Source: Alteromonas sp. KUL106
GTDB lineage: Bacteria; Pseudomonadota; Gammaproteobacteria; Enterobacterales; Alteromonadaceae
Assembly (NCBI RefSeq): GCF_009811415.1
Contig: NZ_BLIG01000027.1
Span: 1 to 64,000 of the forward strand
Direction: 5' to 3'
DNA length: 64,000 bases
Part shown: in pieces, positions 44,830-56,138 of the stretch
Layout: every line of letters starts with the position of its first letter
Position numbering within the stretch: the first letter of the stretch is position 1
The notes under the pieces: generated by a model
The model's input: only the letters and a program-made list of their open reading frames with translations
Database searches by the model: none
Told to the model about the DNA's origin: nothing
Program-made: the position numbers and the translations under genes

Positions 44830-47268
44830 GTGATAAATTGGTTCAAGTGGTTGGTTTTAGGTGTTTTAACACTGCTTATGTTAACAGCATTAGGCATTTA
44901 CACTTCTCTTCGCTTAAGCTTGCCGGCGCTTGAGGGAAATAGCGCCACTTATCATGTCAACGCGCCTACCGATTTAAGCCGCGATAAATTAGGCCACGCG
45001 GTCATTAACGCTAACGACATTTTCGATGCGGCTTATGCATTAGGCTTTGCTCATGCGCAAGACCGGTTCTTTCAAATGGATCTTCAGCGTCGCGCCGCTT
45101 CGGGCAATTTGTCACAATGGGTTGGCGACATTGCACTTGATGTTGATAAAAAAGCCCGCTTTCACCAATTTGAAAATCGGGCAAAGGCGGTCTTTAATAG
45201 CCTTCCCTCAAAACAACAAGCGCTGCTAGAACGTTATGCCCATGGTGTAAACGATGCACTGTCTGAATACACCTTACCGCCATTTGAGTACCTAGCCGCA
45301 GGCGTTGACGTAAAACAGTGGCAGCCTACCGACAGCATTCTTGTTATCTACAGCATGTATTTAGATTTACAAGGCACTCAAGTGGAGCTTGATTTAACCA
45401 GAGAGGCACTGCTTTCAACGTTTGGCAACGACATGTATCGGTTTATTACGCAGCCAAGCAACTATCAAGCGGCCTTAGATGCCAGTGAAATCCCCTTGCT
45501 CGATGCTGAAATCCCTCCCTATCCGGCGTTTCTTCGTTCTACGGCTGAGAGCAAAGATACCAGCACTGAAAACAACGTTAGCCAAAGTAGCCAAGAGAGT
45601 AGCCAACATAGCCTCACTATAGAATTTGAGCCTGCAAAAGTACTCCGAAACCTAAATAGCATGAATACGGCAATTGCCCGTGCACAGTATAATGGCACTG
45701 AGCTTCCTGATATTGGCAGCAACAACTGGGCAGTAACAGGCGAACACACCTCAACGGGTGCAGGCCTTTTGGCGAACGACATGCATCTGGGTCTGCGCGT
45801 GCCCATCATTTGGTATCGCGCCCAGCTTAACTATCAAGAGTCAGGAAGCAATGTACAAGTTACCGGCGTATCGCTACCCGGTTTGCCCGGCATTGTGGTG
45901 GGTACCAATGGGCATATTGCCTGGGGTTTTACTAACGCCAACCTAGATAATGTAGACTGGATTGAGCTAGATGAAACAACACCAACTACTACAGTAACAG
46001 AGCGTATTCCTTTACCCGACGGCGAACATGAATTCAAATTTGAGGTAAGTGCGTATGGCCCGGTTAAAGTGCTTAATGGCAAGCGCTATGCACTCAACTG
46101 GGTAGCCCACCATCCCTTTGCTGCTAACTTGAGTATTGTGAATTTCGGTACAGCAAACACAGTTGAAGCGGCTATTAACGTTGCCAAGCGTATTGCTATT
46201 CCAACACAAAATCTTGTCATTGTAGATGAAAGCGGCAATGCAGCATGGCTTCCAGGTGGGGCTGTTTTACACAGACAGCAAGCCTCATTCACGGCCGTGA
46301 AAGAACAAGACGTGGCTGATACAGCGCCACAGCGCGCGGCAAACTTGCCCATAGTATCTAACCCTAGTATGGGAAGAATATGGACCGCAAATGCCAGAGT
46401 TATTTCTGCTGACGACTTTAAAGTATGGGGTGATGGCGGCTATGCGCTTGGCGCACGGGGTCAACAAATCAGAGACCGGCTATTTGAAAAAGATACCTTT
46501 AGTGAAACTGACTTTTACGCCATACAGCTAGATAACCATGCCCGCTTTCTTATTCCATGGCAGCACCTTTTATATGGTTTGCTGAACGTGCAGGATATTG
46601 AATTTAAGCCCGACCTCGCGTATCTCAATACGTGGGGCGAATGCGCCTGTGAAGACTCGGTTGGCTACACACTGGTTAAACACTTCAGGCAAGAGGTAGT
46701 ACAAACCCTTTTTGGTGGCTTGCTTTTAAACTTAGACGAACAAGGCGTAAACAGCCGTACGCTGCTAAGGGGCATTGAGCCCGCTACGTGGCAACTTATT
46801 CACAGTCAGCCTGATTCTTGGCTACCCGCCGGTACAGACAGTTTTGACGAGCTATTGGTAGACGCTTACCGACGGGCCAAACACAAGCTTCTAGACAAAT
46901 ACTCACCGGTAGAAGCAAACATGGAAGCCTTGGCGTGGGGCAAGGTTAATGCACTTTCTGTTAAACATCCATTCGCCAGTCAAATTCCGCTAATTGGAAA
47001 CATGCTCAACATGCAGCAAGTAGATGGCTTTGGCGACACTTACATGCCTGCAGTTCAAGCGCCAAGTTTTGGTGCGTCTGAACGTTTATTTGTTAGCCCC
47101 AGTCATTTAGAAGACGCTATTTTAACCTTACCTGGCGGTCAATCGGGCCACCCATTGTCAGAATTTTTTACAGCTGGCTTTGACGATTATGCAACCCATG
47201 CTGCAACCCCGCTCTTACCCAGCGCGCCGGTATACAGCCGCACATTTTATAAAAAAGAGGTTGAATGA
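44830..47268 (+). CDS. Penicillin-acylase-family Ntn-hydrolase
   Basis: 812 residues with an N-terminal membrane/signal segment (LVLGVLTLLMLTALGIYTSL) and the penicillin amidase layout. The autoprocessing nucleophile is S297 in DIGSNNWAVTG; cleavage would leave an alpha chain of about 296 residues including the leader and a beta chain beginning SNNW. The WVGDIAL and AHAQDRFFQMDLQRR segments of the alpha part are typical. Natural substrates in this family include acyl-homoserine lactones and other amides; the specificity here is unknown. The ybaK gene overlaps its stop by 4 bases. Confidence 0.9.
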   Translation: MINWFKWLVLGVLTLLMLTALGIYTSLRLSLPALEGNSATYHVNAPTDLSRDKLGHAVINANDIFDAAYALGFAHAQDRFFQMDLQRRAASGNLSQWVGDIALDVDKKARFHQFENRAKAVFNSLPSKQQALLERYAHGVNDALSEYTLPPFEYLAAGVDVKQWQPTDSILVIYSMYLDLQGTQVELDLTREALLSTFGNDMYRFITQPSNYQAALDASEIPLLDAEIPPYPAFLRSTAESKDTSTENNVSQSSQESSQHSLTIEFEPAKVLRNLNSMNTAIARAQYNGTELPDIGSNNWAVTGEHTSTGAGLLANDMHLGLRVPIIWYRAQLNYQESGSNVQVTGVSLPGLPGIVVGTNGHIAWGFTNANLDNVDWIELDETTPTTTVTERIPLPDGEHEFKFEVSAYGPVKVLNGKRYALNWVAHHPFAANLSIVNFGTANTVEAAINVAKRIAIPTQNLVIVDESGNAAWLPGGAVLHRQQASFTAVKEQDVADTAPQRAANLPIVSNPSMGRIWTANARVISADDFKVWGDGGYALGARGQQIRDRLFEKDTFSETDFYAIQLDNHARFLIPWQHLLYGLLNVQDIEFKPDLAYLNTWGECACEDSVGYTLVKHFRQEVVQTLFGGLLLNLDEQGVNSRTLLRGIEPATWQLIHSQPDSWLPAGTDSFDELLVDAYRRAKHKLLDKYSPVEANMEALAWGKVNALSVKHPFASQIPLIGNMLNMQQVDGFGDTYMPAVQAPSFGASERLFVSPSHLEDAILTLPGGQSGHPLSEFFTAGFDDYATHAATPLLPSAPVYSRTFYKKEVE

Positions 47269-47735
47269 CGCCTGCAATCACATTACTGACTAAAAAACGT
47301 GTCGCGCATACGGTGTTGAAGTATGAACACGATGCTAGTGCTGCATCCTACGGGTTGGAAGCCGTTGAAAAACTAAACCTTAACGCCGATACCGTATTTA
47401 AAACCTTAGTAGTGAGCACTGACACCAATAAACTGGCCGTTGCCGTGGTGCCCGTAAACACCAAGCTAAGTGAAAAGAAAATGGCAAAAGCGTTAGGTGT
47501 AAAAAAGGTAGAGATGGCCCAAGCAAACGCGGTAATGGTTGCCACGGGGTATGTATTAGGTGGGGTAAGCCCGTTGGCCCAGAAAAAGCGCTTAGCCAGC
47601 GTGATTCACAATAGCGCTGAAAGCCTTACTACAATGCACGTAAGCGCTGGAAAGCGTGGGTTAGAAGTGGCCCTGGCCCCTGCTGATTTGGCTTTGCTGA
47701 CAAGCGCTAAATTTTCGGATATTTCCGTAAGTTAG
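47265..47735 (+). CDS. ybaK: Cys-tRNA(Pro)/Cys-tRNA(Cys) deacylase (YbaK)
   Basis: 156-residue trans-editing enzyme that clears mischarged Cys-tRNAPro. It has VFKTLVV with the conserved Lys and the glycine-rich GYVLGGVSPLAQKKRL. Start overlaps the preceding stop by 4 bases (ATGA). Motifs and length are standard. Confidence 0.93.
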   Translation: MTPAITLLTKKRVAHTVLKYEHDASAASYGLEAVEKLNLNADTVFKTLVVSTDTNKLAVAVVPVNTKLSEKKMAKALGVKKVEMAQANAVMVATGYVLGGVSPLAQKKRLASVIHNSAESLTTMHVSAGKRGLEVALAPADLALLTSAKFSDISVS

Positions 47736-47795
47736 CTTTGTACAATCCAATATATCGTAAGCTGCATTAGCAAAAACTAACAACGCGGTATTTGT

Positions 47796-48389
47796 TTATA
47801 CAACTGCCGCCATTATATTCTTAAGGTTTTCGATTGGTTTAAGCCTTTTTTTAATCAACACATCTTCGTTTATCTTTAGGATAATACCTTTCAGTAAATC
47901 AGTGGTGTTTTCTATATGCGATAGTGATTTAAGATGCTCTATGTCTTCGAAAATCTTACGCCCTTTTAACGATAAGCGCTTTTCTGATCTGCCTGTTGCC
48001 AAGTCACTCTGAAGATAACTCGCTATTTTTTTCGCTGACTTTTCATCTTCAGACAATGAGTGAATGTAGTACTTCATCATGCTTGGAACAAAGTCTGTAG
48101 TTGCGCCAATTTCCATTGTCGCTAAATTTAGAATATCGATTAGATGCGCAGGTAAACGCCCTTCAACAGGCTTACGCTTTGCTTCATATTGACGTTTAAC
48201 CGCAGGCGTGGATTGATGAGGTAACACAATCACACTTCCGCACTTATCACATACCCCAACTAAAACCTTCTTAACTACACCAGTACCATCACTGAAAGGA
48301 ACATCTCTTAATTGAAATGTCGCATTTTCAAATGATTGGCACGTGCTGCATGCCGCTTTCTGCGACTCACCTACTTTGAAAATTTTCAT
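47796..48389 (-). CDS. Putative antitoxin with MqsA-type zinc ribbon
   Basis: 197 residues. The N-terminal 70 resemble the YgiT/MqsA zinc-binding domain: C14xxC17 and C47xxC50 with beta strands between. The remainder is helical, without the Xre-type helix-turn-helix of classical MqsA, though it may carry another DNA-binding fold (PAVKRQYEAKRKPVEGR and later helices). It starts 9 bases after the stop of the small gene upstream, as in toxin-first mqsRA operons. An antitoxin role is inferred from the zinc ribbon and pairing. Confidence 0.6.
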   Translation of the reverse strand: MKIFKVGESQKAACSTCQSFENATFQLRDVPFSDGTGVVKKVLVGVCDKCGSVIVLPHQSTPAVKRQYEAKRKPVEGRLPAHLIDILNLATMEIGATTDFVPSMMKYYIHSLSEDEKSAKKIASYLQSDLATGRSEKRLSLKGRKIFEDIEHLKSLSHIENTTDLLKGIILKINEDVLIKKRLKPIENLKNIMAAVV

Positions 48390-48398
48390 ATCTTTCCC

Positions 48399-48707
48399 TT
48401 AATGATGGACGCTAATAAAAACGCTATTCGGCTCTACGAAATACCATTTAACATACCAACTATGACCGCCTCGCCTTGTTTTTATTATGTGTACTGTAAT
48501 GCGGTCATCAAAATAATGGGGGCTAGAAGAATATTCGTTCCCTCGACTTCGACCTATAATTTCAGCAACCTCGTCAAGTGACACTTGGCCAATTGCTAAT
48601 AGGTTCTTAACATCAATATCGTTTCTTTGCTCATGGGAAACGTATCCTTTATTTAAACAGTAAATGACCTGCCTTTTTATTTCCTTGTAACCCACCCAGC
48701 ACTCCAT
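48399..48707 (-). CDS. Putative MqsR/DUF4258-like toxin
   Basis: From the ATG at 48707 the protein has 102 residues (13 more if started at 48746). It shows a short helical N-terminus, LLAIGQVSLDEVAEIIGRS, HYFDD and a C-terminal SWYVKWYFVEPNSVFISVH strand pair, reminiscent of MqsR/RelE-fold toxins and DUF4258 proteins. Starting at 48707 leaves the 7-bp-arm palindrome at 48720-48739 as an operator in the leader rather than in the coding sequence. It precedes the zinc-ribbon gene by 9 bases. Similarity is weak, so toxin function is a hypothesis. Confidence 0.55.
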   Translation of the reverse strand: MECWVGYKEIKRQVIYCLNKGYVSHEQRNDIDVKNLLAIGQVSLDEVAEIIGRSRGNEYSSSPHYFDDRITVHIIKTRRGGHSWYVKWYFVEPNSVFISVHH

Positions 48708-48719
48708 GCGCACACCAAA

Positions 48720-48739
48720 TGTACGCCAAATTGCGTACA
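48720..48739. promoter_or_regulatory. Operator-like palindrome before the toxin-antitoxin pair
   Basis: TGTACGC and GCGTACA are perfect 7-base arms around a 6-base centre (CAAATT), 13 bases upstream of the preferred toxin start. Antitoxin-mediated autoregulation through such palindromes is common. Confidence 0.55.
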
Positions 48740-48866
48740 CTTTCAAATTAAGCTTTCAAAAGATCTATATTATGAAAAGTAGGAAGGAGTATGAAACTGG
48801 TCTGGGGTATAGGTTTCTAGTGAATTAGTGTTTGAGTGCAGCGCGAGTAACAGCCTAAGTCATAAC

Positions 48867-49412
48867 CTAATTGGCCGCCTGCACTAACCACTGCTTGCGC
48901 GCTTCTTCAAGCGCTGCTTCATCAGGCTGTTCGTTGCCCGAGATAGCTACAGCAATTTGTTGAATAATCGCATCACGCTTTTCAATCAGTGCATCAGTGC
49001 GAGGAAACAAGTCTTTGGCTTGCGGATATTGCTCTTTAAGCGTTTCTACCTCTTCCAGCGCATAATAACGCGCTTCAAAGGCTTCGTTATACAGCTGTCG
49101 TTTAGCATTAAATACCACGTAGTCTTTCGCAGTTTCTGAAATAAGATAATCCATATCTTCAGACGACAAGTTGGCAGCCTGCCCTACTTCACGGGCTTGT
49201 GCCATCCAAGAATCTACTACTTCGAAATTCTCATCTTTCACGGCCTGCTTAACCCCTTCCTGCAAATCGCTTGCGTGAAGAATTTCCATTACCGTAATAA
49301 GCGGTACCTGTGCTGCTTCTTGGTCTCGTTTGTCTGCATCGAGTGACAAATAGGCAAACCAAGAAAAAGTAGCTGCAAAAATAATAGCAAGAACAACAAG
49401 TGCTTTTTTCAC
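48867..49412 (-). CDS. Single-pass membrane protein, unknown function
   Basis: From a GTG at 49412 with GGAGGA 4-5 bases upstream the protein has 181 residues: VKKALVVLAIIFAATFSWFAYL forms an N-terminal membrane anchor or signal, and the rest is acidic and helical (TPR-free, coiled-coil-like, with AALEEARKQWLVQAAN at the end). I do not recognise a family. Reading further upstream to 49457 would place extra residues before a strong ribosome site. It may be periplasmic. Confidence 0.6.
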   Translation of the reverse strand: MKKALVVLAIIFAATFSWFAYLSLDADKRDQEAAQVPLITVMEILHASDLQEGVKQAVKDENFEVVDSWMAQAREVGQAANLSSEDMDYLISETAKDYVVFNAKRQLYNEAFEARYYALEEVETLKEQYPQAKDLFPRTDALIEKRDAIIQQIAVAISGNEQPDEAALEEARKQWLVQAAN

Positions 49413-49468
49413 ACTTTCCTCCAAAGAAGTAGCATATGAATATAGGTGCGGCTGCACTTGAAAAGAAG

Positions 49469-49510
49469 CAATACAAAAAGAGCGAGAGATCCCGCTCTTT
49501 TTTCGTATTG
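49469..49510. terminator. Strong terminator after ihfA
   Basis: CAATACAAAAAGAGCG pairs with CGCTCTTTTTTCGTATTG almost perfectly over about 16 bp. It closes the pheST-ihfA transcript on the minus strand and may also act the other way. Confidence 0.82.
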
Positions 49511-49524
49511 TAACGACCTAAAGA

Positions 49525-49824
49525 TTATTGGTCGACAGGCTCGGAGTTTTCAACTCGGCTTTTCAATTTTTGACCCGGGCGGAAGGTAACCACACGACGC
49601 GCTTTAATTGGAATGTCTTCACCGGTTTTAGGGTTGCGGCCAGGACGTTCGTTTTTATCACGCAGGTCAAAGTTGCCAAAACCTGACAGTTTTACTTGCT
49701 CACCAGATTCCAGAGCGCCTTTAATCTCTTCGAAAAAAAGCTCTACCAGATCCTTCGCATCACGCTTGTTAATGCCTAGTTTCTCGAATAGGTGTTCAGC
49801 CATCTCGGCTTTGGTCAATGCCAT
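49525..49824 (-). CDS. ihfA: Integration host factor alpha subunit
   Basis: 99-residue DNA-bending HU/IHF protein. [24 protein letters not shown], the VKLSGFGNF beta arm region and the [17 protein letters not shown]-intercalating arm mark the IHF alpha subunit. It starts 3 bases after pheT, the usual pheST-ihfA arrangement. Confidence 0.96.
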   Translation of the reverse strand: MALTKAEMAEHLFEKLGINKRDAKDLVELFFEEIKGALESGEQVKLSGFGNFDLRDKNERPGRNPKTGEDIPIKARRVVTFRPGQKLKSRVENSEPVDQ

Positions 49825-49827
49825 AGT

Positions 49828-52215
49828 TTACTCTCTTAACGCGGCCCCAAACTCAGATTCCAGACCTCTAACCACAGTATCTACAGCTTGCTGAATCTCA
49901 GCTTCTTCCAAGGTTTTATCCGGATCTTGTAAATGAAGTGACAAAGCAAGGCTCTTGTAGCCAGGCTCAATTCCCTTGCCTTTGTACTCATCGAACAAGT
50001 TTAGAGCAACTAGTTGATTTACGCCAATATTTTCTATGTAAGAAAGAACATTCCCTACACGCACTTCATCTTTAACCGTAATAGCAATATCACGGCGATT
50101 CGATGGGAAGCGCGATACAGGTACCGCCGACGGTAATTTGCGCTCTGTAATCGCATCTACCACGAGTTCGAACACAAATACACGGCCGTTAACACCTAAC
50201 AATTTAGTAAACTGCGGGTGTATAGCACCAATATAGCCAACTTCTTCATCATTAAGCAAAATTTTTGCAGTCATACCAGGGTGAAGCGCACTGTGCTGCC
50301 CTGTTACGAACTGAAACTCACCGGTTTTACCCGTAAGCGCCAATAACGCCTCAACGTCTGCTTTTGCATCGAAGAAATCAACTGGGCTGTCGCCCAAATC
50401 CCAATGTTCTTCATTACGACGCCCTGCTACTACACCACCAATTACTTGCTGTTGCAATACACCATTTGGCGCATCTTGTTGAGGAATAAAGCGTAATCCG
50501 GTTTCAAACATGCGAACGCGCTGTTGCTGACGCTTCTGATTATAAGCCGCTGCGCCTAATAATCCTGGCCATAAACTAACGCGCATTACCGACATATCAG
50601 ATGAAATAGGGTGTGGTAGCACCATACCTTTTGCATCTGGGAATAACGCGTTTTGAATTTTAGGGTCAACAAACGAATACGTAATCGCTTCATTATAGCC
50701 GCGGCTAAGCAACAACGACTTCATGGTGTTTAACGGCAGTTTCGCCTCTTGCGAAGGCAACATAGCAAGCGTCGCTTTTGGCGCAACGTTTGGAATGTTG
50801 TTATAGCCATATACACGCGCAATTTCTTCAATCAAATCTTCTTCAATTGAAATATCGAAACGATAGCTTGGCGCAACCGCTTCCCAGCCTGCTTCTGTTT
50901 GCGTCACGTCTAAACCAAGACGGTTAAGCATTTCCGTTACTTTTGCATCGTCGATGCTAATACCTAGAACACGAGTTAAACGTTCACGGCGAAGTGTAAC
51001 AGTGGCTTGTTTAGGCAGTTTATCTTCAGCTACTGCTTCAACCACAGGGCCCGCTTCACCACCACAAATTTCAAGTACCAGTGCAGTAGCACGCTCCATG
51101 GCTTTACGCTGAAGCTGAGGGTCTACGCCGCGCTCGTAGCGGTGCGACGCATCGGTATGTAAACCGTACTGACGGGCACGGCCCATAATCGCATCGCGGC
51201 TAAAGAACGCACTCTCAAGCAAGATGTCTTTAGTTTCAGCCGTTACACCTGAGTGTAGGCCACCGAAAATACCGGCCATCGCTAGCGCTTTGTTGTCATC
51301 CGCAATCACTAAAGTATTGCTTTGTAACTTAGCTTCGGTTTCGTCAAGTAGCGTAAGTGTTTCGCCTTCGTTGGCCATACGCACGTTAATGTTGCCTTCA
51401 ATACTGGCAAGGTTAAACGCGTGCATTGGTTGGCCAAGCTCTAGCAATACAAAGTTAGTTACATCTACGATGGGGTCGATGCTGCGAATACCGCAACGAC
51501 GTAGCTTTTCAACCAACCACAGAGGCGATGCAGCTTGAACGTTAACGCCCTTAACCACACGGCCCAAATAACGTGGGCATGCATCATCGGCGCTTAGCGT
51601 AATCGATAATTTATCATCAATAGTCGCATCTACCGCGGCTACTTCAGGCTCGCAAACATCAAGATTGTTTAACACGCCAACTTCACGGGCAATACCGCGA
51701 ATACCTAAGCAATCTGCACGGTTTGGCGTTAGGTCTACTTCAATAGCGTTGTCATCAAGACCAAGGTAATCGCGAATGTCTGCGCCAATAGGTGCATCGG
51801 CTGGAAGCTCGATAATACCATCGTGGTCATCGCTAATACCTAACTCAGAGAAGCTACATAGCATGCCAAAAGATGGTTCGCCGCGAAGCTTCGCTTTTTT
51901 AATTTTAAAATCGCCCGGCAATACAGCGCCAACAACCGCTACCGCAACTTTAATGCCCTGACGGCAGTTAGGTGCACCACAAACGATATCAAGTAGCTCA
52001 TCGCCACCTACGTTAATTTTCGTTACGCGCAGTTTATCGGCGTTCGGGTGCTGACCGCACTCAACAACTTCACCCACTAGCACGCCTTTAAAATCGCCTG
52101 CTACTGGCTCAACACCGTCTACTTCTAGGCCAGCCATACTCAACTGTTCAGACAGCTCATGTGCCGACAGCGACGGGTTAACCCACTCTCTTAACCATTT
52201 TTCACTGAATTTCAT
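49828..52215 (-). CDS. pheT: Phenylalanyl-tRNA synthetase beta subunit
   Basis: 795-residue beta chain of the (alpha-beta)2 enzyme. It has the N-terminal EMAP/tRNA-binding-like domain ([21 protein letters not shown]), the B3/B4 editing domains, B5 with [16 protein letters not shown] region ([12 protein letters not shown]) and the C-terminal anticodon-binding domain beginning [17 protein letters not shown]. Length is standard. It is 14 bases after pheS and 3 bases before ihfA. Confidence 0.96.
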   Translation of the reverse strand: MKFSEKWLREWVNPSLSAHELSEQLSMAGLEVDGVEPVAGDFKGVLVGEVVECGQHPNADKLRVTKINVGGDELLDIVCGAPNCRQGIKVAVAVVGAVLPGDFKIKKAKLRGEPSFGMLCSFSELGISDDHDGIIELPADAPIGADIRDYLGLDDNAIEVDLTPNRADCLGIRGIAREVGVLNNLDVCEPEVAAVDATIDDKLSITLSADDACPRYLGRVVKGVNVQAASPLWLVEKLRRCGIRSIDPIVDVTNFVLLELGQPMHAFNLASIEGNINVRMANEGETLTLLDETEAKLQSNTLVIADDNKALAMAGIFGGLHSGVTAETKDILLESAFFSRDAIMGRARQYGLHTDASHRYERGVDPQLQRKAMERATALVLEICGGEAGPVVEAVAEDKLPKQATVTLRRERLTRVLGISIDDAKVTEMLNRLGLDVTQTEAGWEAVAPSYRFDISIEEDLIEEIARVYGYNNIPNVAPKATLAMLPSQEAKLPLNTMKSLLLSRGYNEAITYSFVDPKIQNALFPDAKGMVLPHPISSDMSVMRVSLWPGLLGAAAYNQKRQQQRVRMFETGLRFIPQQDAPNGVLQQQVIGGVVAGRRNEEHWDLGDSPVDFFDAKADVEALLALTGKTGEFQFVTGQHSALHPGMTAKILLNDEEVGYIGAIHPQFTKLLGVNGRVFVFELVVDAITERKLPSAVPVSRFPSNRRDIAITVKDEVRVGNVLSYIENIGVNQLVALNLFDEYKGKGIEPGYKSLALSLHLQDPDKTLEEAEIQQAVDTVVRGLESEFGAALRE

Positions 52216-52229
52216 GTGTACTTTCTGCC

Positions 52230-53871
<1,642 letters not shown>

Positions 53872-55884
53872 ATGCTCTCTGCTAACTCAAAGCCAACTAT
53901 TTTTAGCTTCACTTTAATTGCTTTACTGCCATTTTTAATGCTTTCTTGTGCCACTATGAACAAATATTATACAAAGGGGGACCAACCCGGTGATATTTTG
54001 TATAACTATATTCATACGAACACAAGCGACAATAAAACCGTAAGCTCATTACTGGCTAACTATAAAGGCCCGAAAAACCTATCAACCGTTGTTGAAAAGT
54101 ACGAAGACGAGATAGCCCAGTTGTATAGGCAACACGTGTTAATACCTAGCCCATCTATAAGTGAAGAAGAAAAGAAAGCGCGGTTTGCCAATATAACCTC
54201 TAATCAAGCCTCCGCTCTATTTGCTTTGTATCCCATTGATACTGCAAAGTGGATGAAAATAATTTCAACTTACTCGGGCTTAAGCAAAAACGATATTTAC
54301 GAGTCTGCCATAACTGCGGGGCTAGACCCTTCATTGGTTTTTGCCGCATCGGCTTCTGGGTTTGAAGATACCGCTACCCCGCTTATCAACTCGATAGGGT
54401 TAGTTATTTACGGCCAGGATGAGGAAAGTACTGCCGCCGTTAAATTTAGGGCTGATGATGATACATATTGGCGTGAGGGGTTAGACCTAGCGTGGGAGCC
54501 CATTTACGGGTCGTTCGCTGGAAGCATAGTGTATCTAGAAGCAAACACTACGTACCATATAGAAGTGACCATTACGGATGTTTATGGCGACGTAGTGGAG
54601 CATACATTTCAAACAGCTACAAAGCCCAACACCCCCCCTATCGACCCCAATAAAATTTATTACCTTTCAGAAATTTATTCTGGTGGCCAACTGGATTTAG
54701 AAGCGCTAAATATAGAAGGTAGCGAAGATGGCTACGCGAAGATTATTGGTGATGGCCCCGTTATTGAAGCTGGTAGCGATGTTCTCGCAGCTGTGAATAT
54801 TGGTAACAATTCATACGTGATGCTAGAAAACCTTACTGTTAAGGGAGGACAGCGATACGGTATATTTGCAAAGAAAGCACACCATGTTTGGATTAAGGGC
54901 TGCAATGTTTCTGGTTATGGTAGAGTAGCTGTAGACATTAGGGGCGGCGTAGCATACTCGAGCGAGACTAGTAACTCCCCCATTAATTACGATTCCGGTA
55001 TTTATCTAGAACGAAGTGGTATTGCGGTAATTGAAGACTGTGAGGTACATAGCCCTAACTTGGGTGCAAATAGCTGGGCAGTCGGTCACCCTAAAGGTGC
55101 GAATGCGCTACAAGTTTGGGCATACCACGACAGCGACGCCTACCGAGGTGAATTCATTATTAGAAATAATCGCCTTTACGGCGCGCCAGATCATAGGTTC
55201 AATGATGTTATTGAGGGCAGAAAAAATTTCGAAAGACGTGGTGGCTTCGTTAAAAACTCAGCAATTTACGGAAATTACTTAGCGTATGCAAATGACGATC
55301 TAATAGAAATAGATGGCGGACAACAAAATGTGTTGGTGTACGACAATGAAATGGAGCAAGGCTATACTGGCATAAGCATAGCGCCAAATATGTTAGGCCC
55401 TAGCTACCTTTTTCATAACTACATACATAATCTAGGTGACGAAACAGGCAAAGAGTGGACTGCAATAAAAGCAGGCGGATTAATTTCTAGGCCAGCGGGC
55501 AGAACCTTTATATTCGAAAATGTGATTGACGTTAAACGTAACGGTATTGCTGCATCCAGAGTTGATAACGACACTACATTTTGGGTTACTACGCAAAACA
55601 ATATCTTCTTTACTCAATTTAAAGATAATAATGTAGGTTACTGTATTCTCGATAAAGAAAAGTATTCAGGCAGCACGTCAACTAACGACCTCTGTCACAA
55701 TGAGGCGGCTATGGGTACTCGACTAGAGGTTGACTTTGATAATGTTATCGAACATCCCTACACTCATGATCTAGATTACATAAGATCACTTAAAAGCATG
55801 CAGAACCCAACTCTGTTTAAAGCTGATGAATATAAAATTCCTAATTTTTCGCGAAAAGATGCATTATTACCAGCTACAGATTAG
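53872..55884 (+). CDS. Beta-helix lipoprotein, possible polysaccharide lyase/hydrolase
   Basis: 670-residue secreted lipoprotein: signal peptide with lipobox LMLSC (C26), an N-terminal domain of about 250 residues including a fibronectin-like stretch (LEANTTYHIEVTITDVYGDVV), then a right-handed parallel beta-helix from about 300 to 600 (SYVMLENLTVKGGQRYGIFA, HVWIKGCNVSGYG, VLVYDNEMEQGYTGISIA, repeated asparagine ladders). Beta-helices of this kind are found in polysaccharide lyases and epimerases. The exopolysaccharide genes downstream suggest a polysaccharide substrate; catalytic residues cannot be named. Isolated on its own promoter region. Confidence 0.72.
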   Translation: MLSANSKPTIFSFTLIALLPFLMLSCATMNKYYTKGDQPGDILYNYIHTNTSDNKTVSSLLANYKGPKNLSTVVEKYEDEIAQLYRQHVLIPSPSISEEEKKARFANITSNQASALFALYPIDTAKWMKIISTYSGLSKNDIYESAITAGLDPSLVFAASASGFEDTATPLINSIGLVIYGQDEESTAAVKFRADDDTYWREGLDLAWEPIYGSFAGSIVYLEANTTYHIEVTITDVYGDVVEHTFQTATKPNTPPIDPNKIYYLSEIYSGGQLDLEALNIEGSEDGYAKIIGDGPVIEAGSDVLAAVNIGNNSYVMLENLTVKGGQRYGIFAKKAHHVWIKGCNVSGYGRVAVDIRGGVAYSSETSNSPINYDSGIYLERSGIAVIEDCEVHSPNLGANSWAVGHPKGANALQVWAYHDSDAYRGEFIIRNNRLYGAPDHRFNDVIEGRKNFERRGGFVKNSAIYGNYLAYANDDLIEIDGGQQNVLVYDNEMEQGYTGISIAPNMLGPSYLFHNYIHNLGDETGKEWTAIKAGGLISRPAGRTFIFENVIDVKRNGIAASRVDNDTTFWVTTQNNIFFTQFKDNNVGYCILDKEKYSGSTSTNDLCHNEAAMGTRLEVDFDNVIEHPYTHDLDYIRSLKSMQNPTLFKADEYKIPNFSRKDALLPATD

Positions 55885-56138
55885 ACGGTCTCTTGATGGC
55901 CGCTTTCTATATGAAGTAAGCAACTATAATGGCTTAATTCATATATATGATCATGGCTTTAAACCATTGCTGAAAAAAACGGCAGCAAGCTAAATAGCAC
56001 TGAGGATTCAATTAACACTAGTTTCGGTTACTAATAGAAAGTTTTAACGTTTAATATAACAAACATAATAGTGAATAATCATGAGGCTTTAATGTAGACT
56101 AAGAAAAATAGCAAGCTTGAACTAGAAAAAGAAATAGC

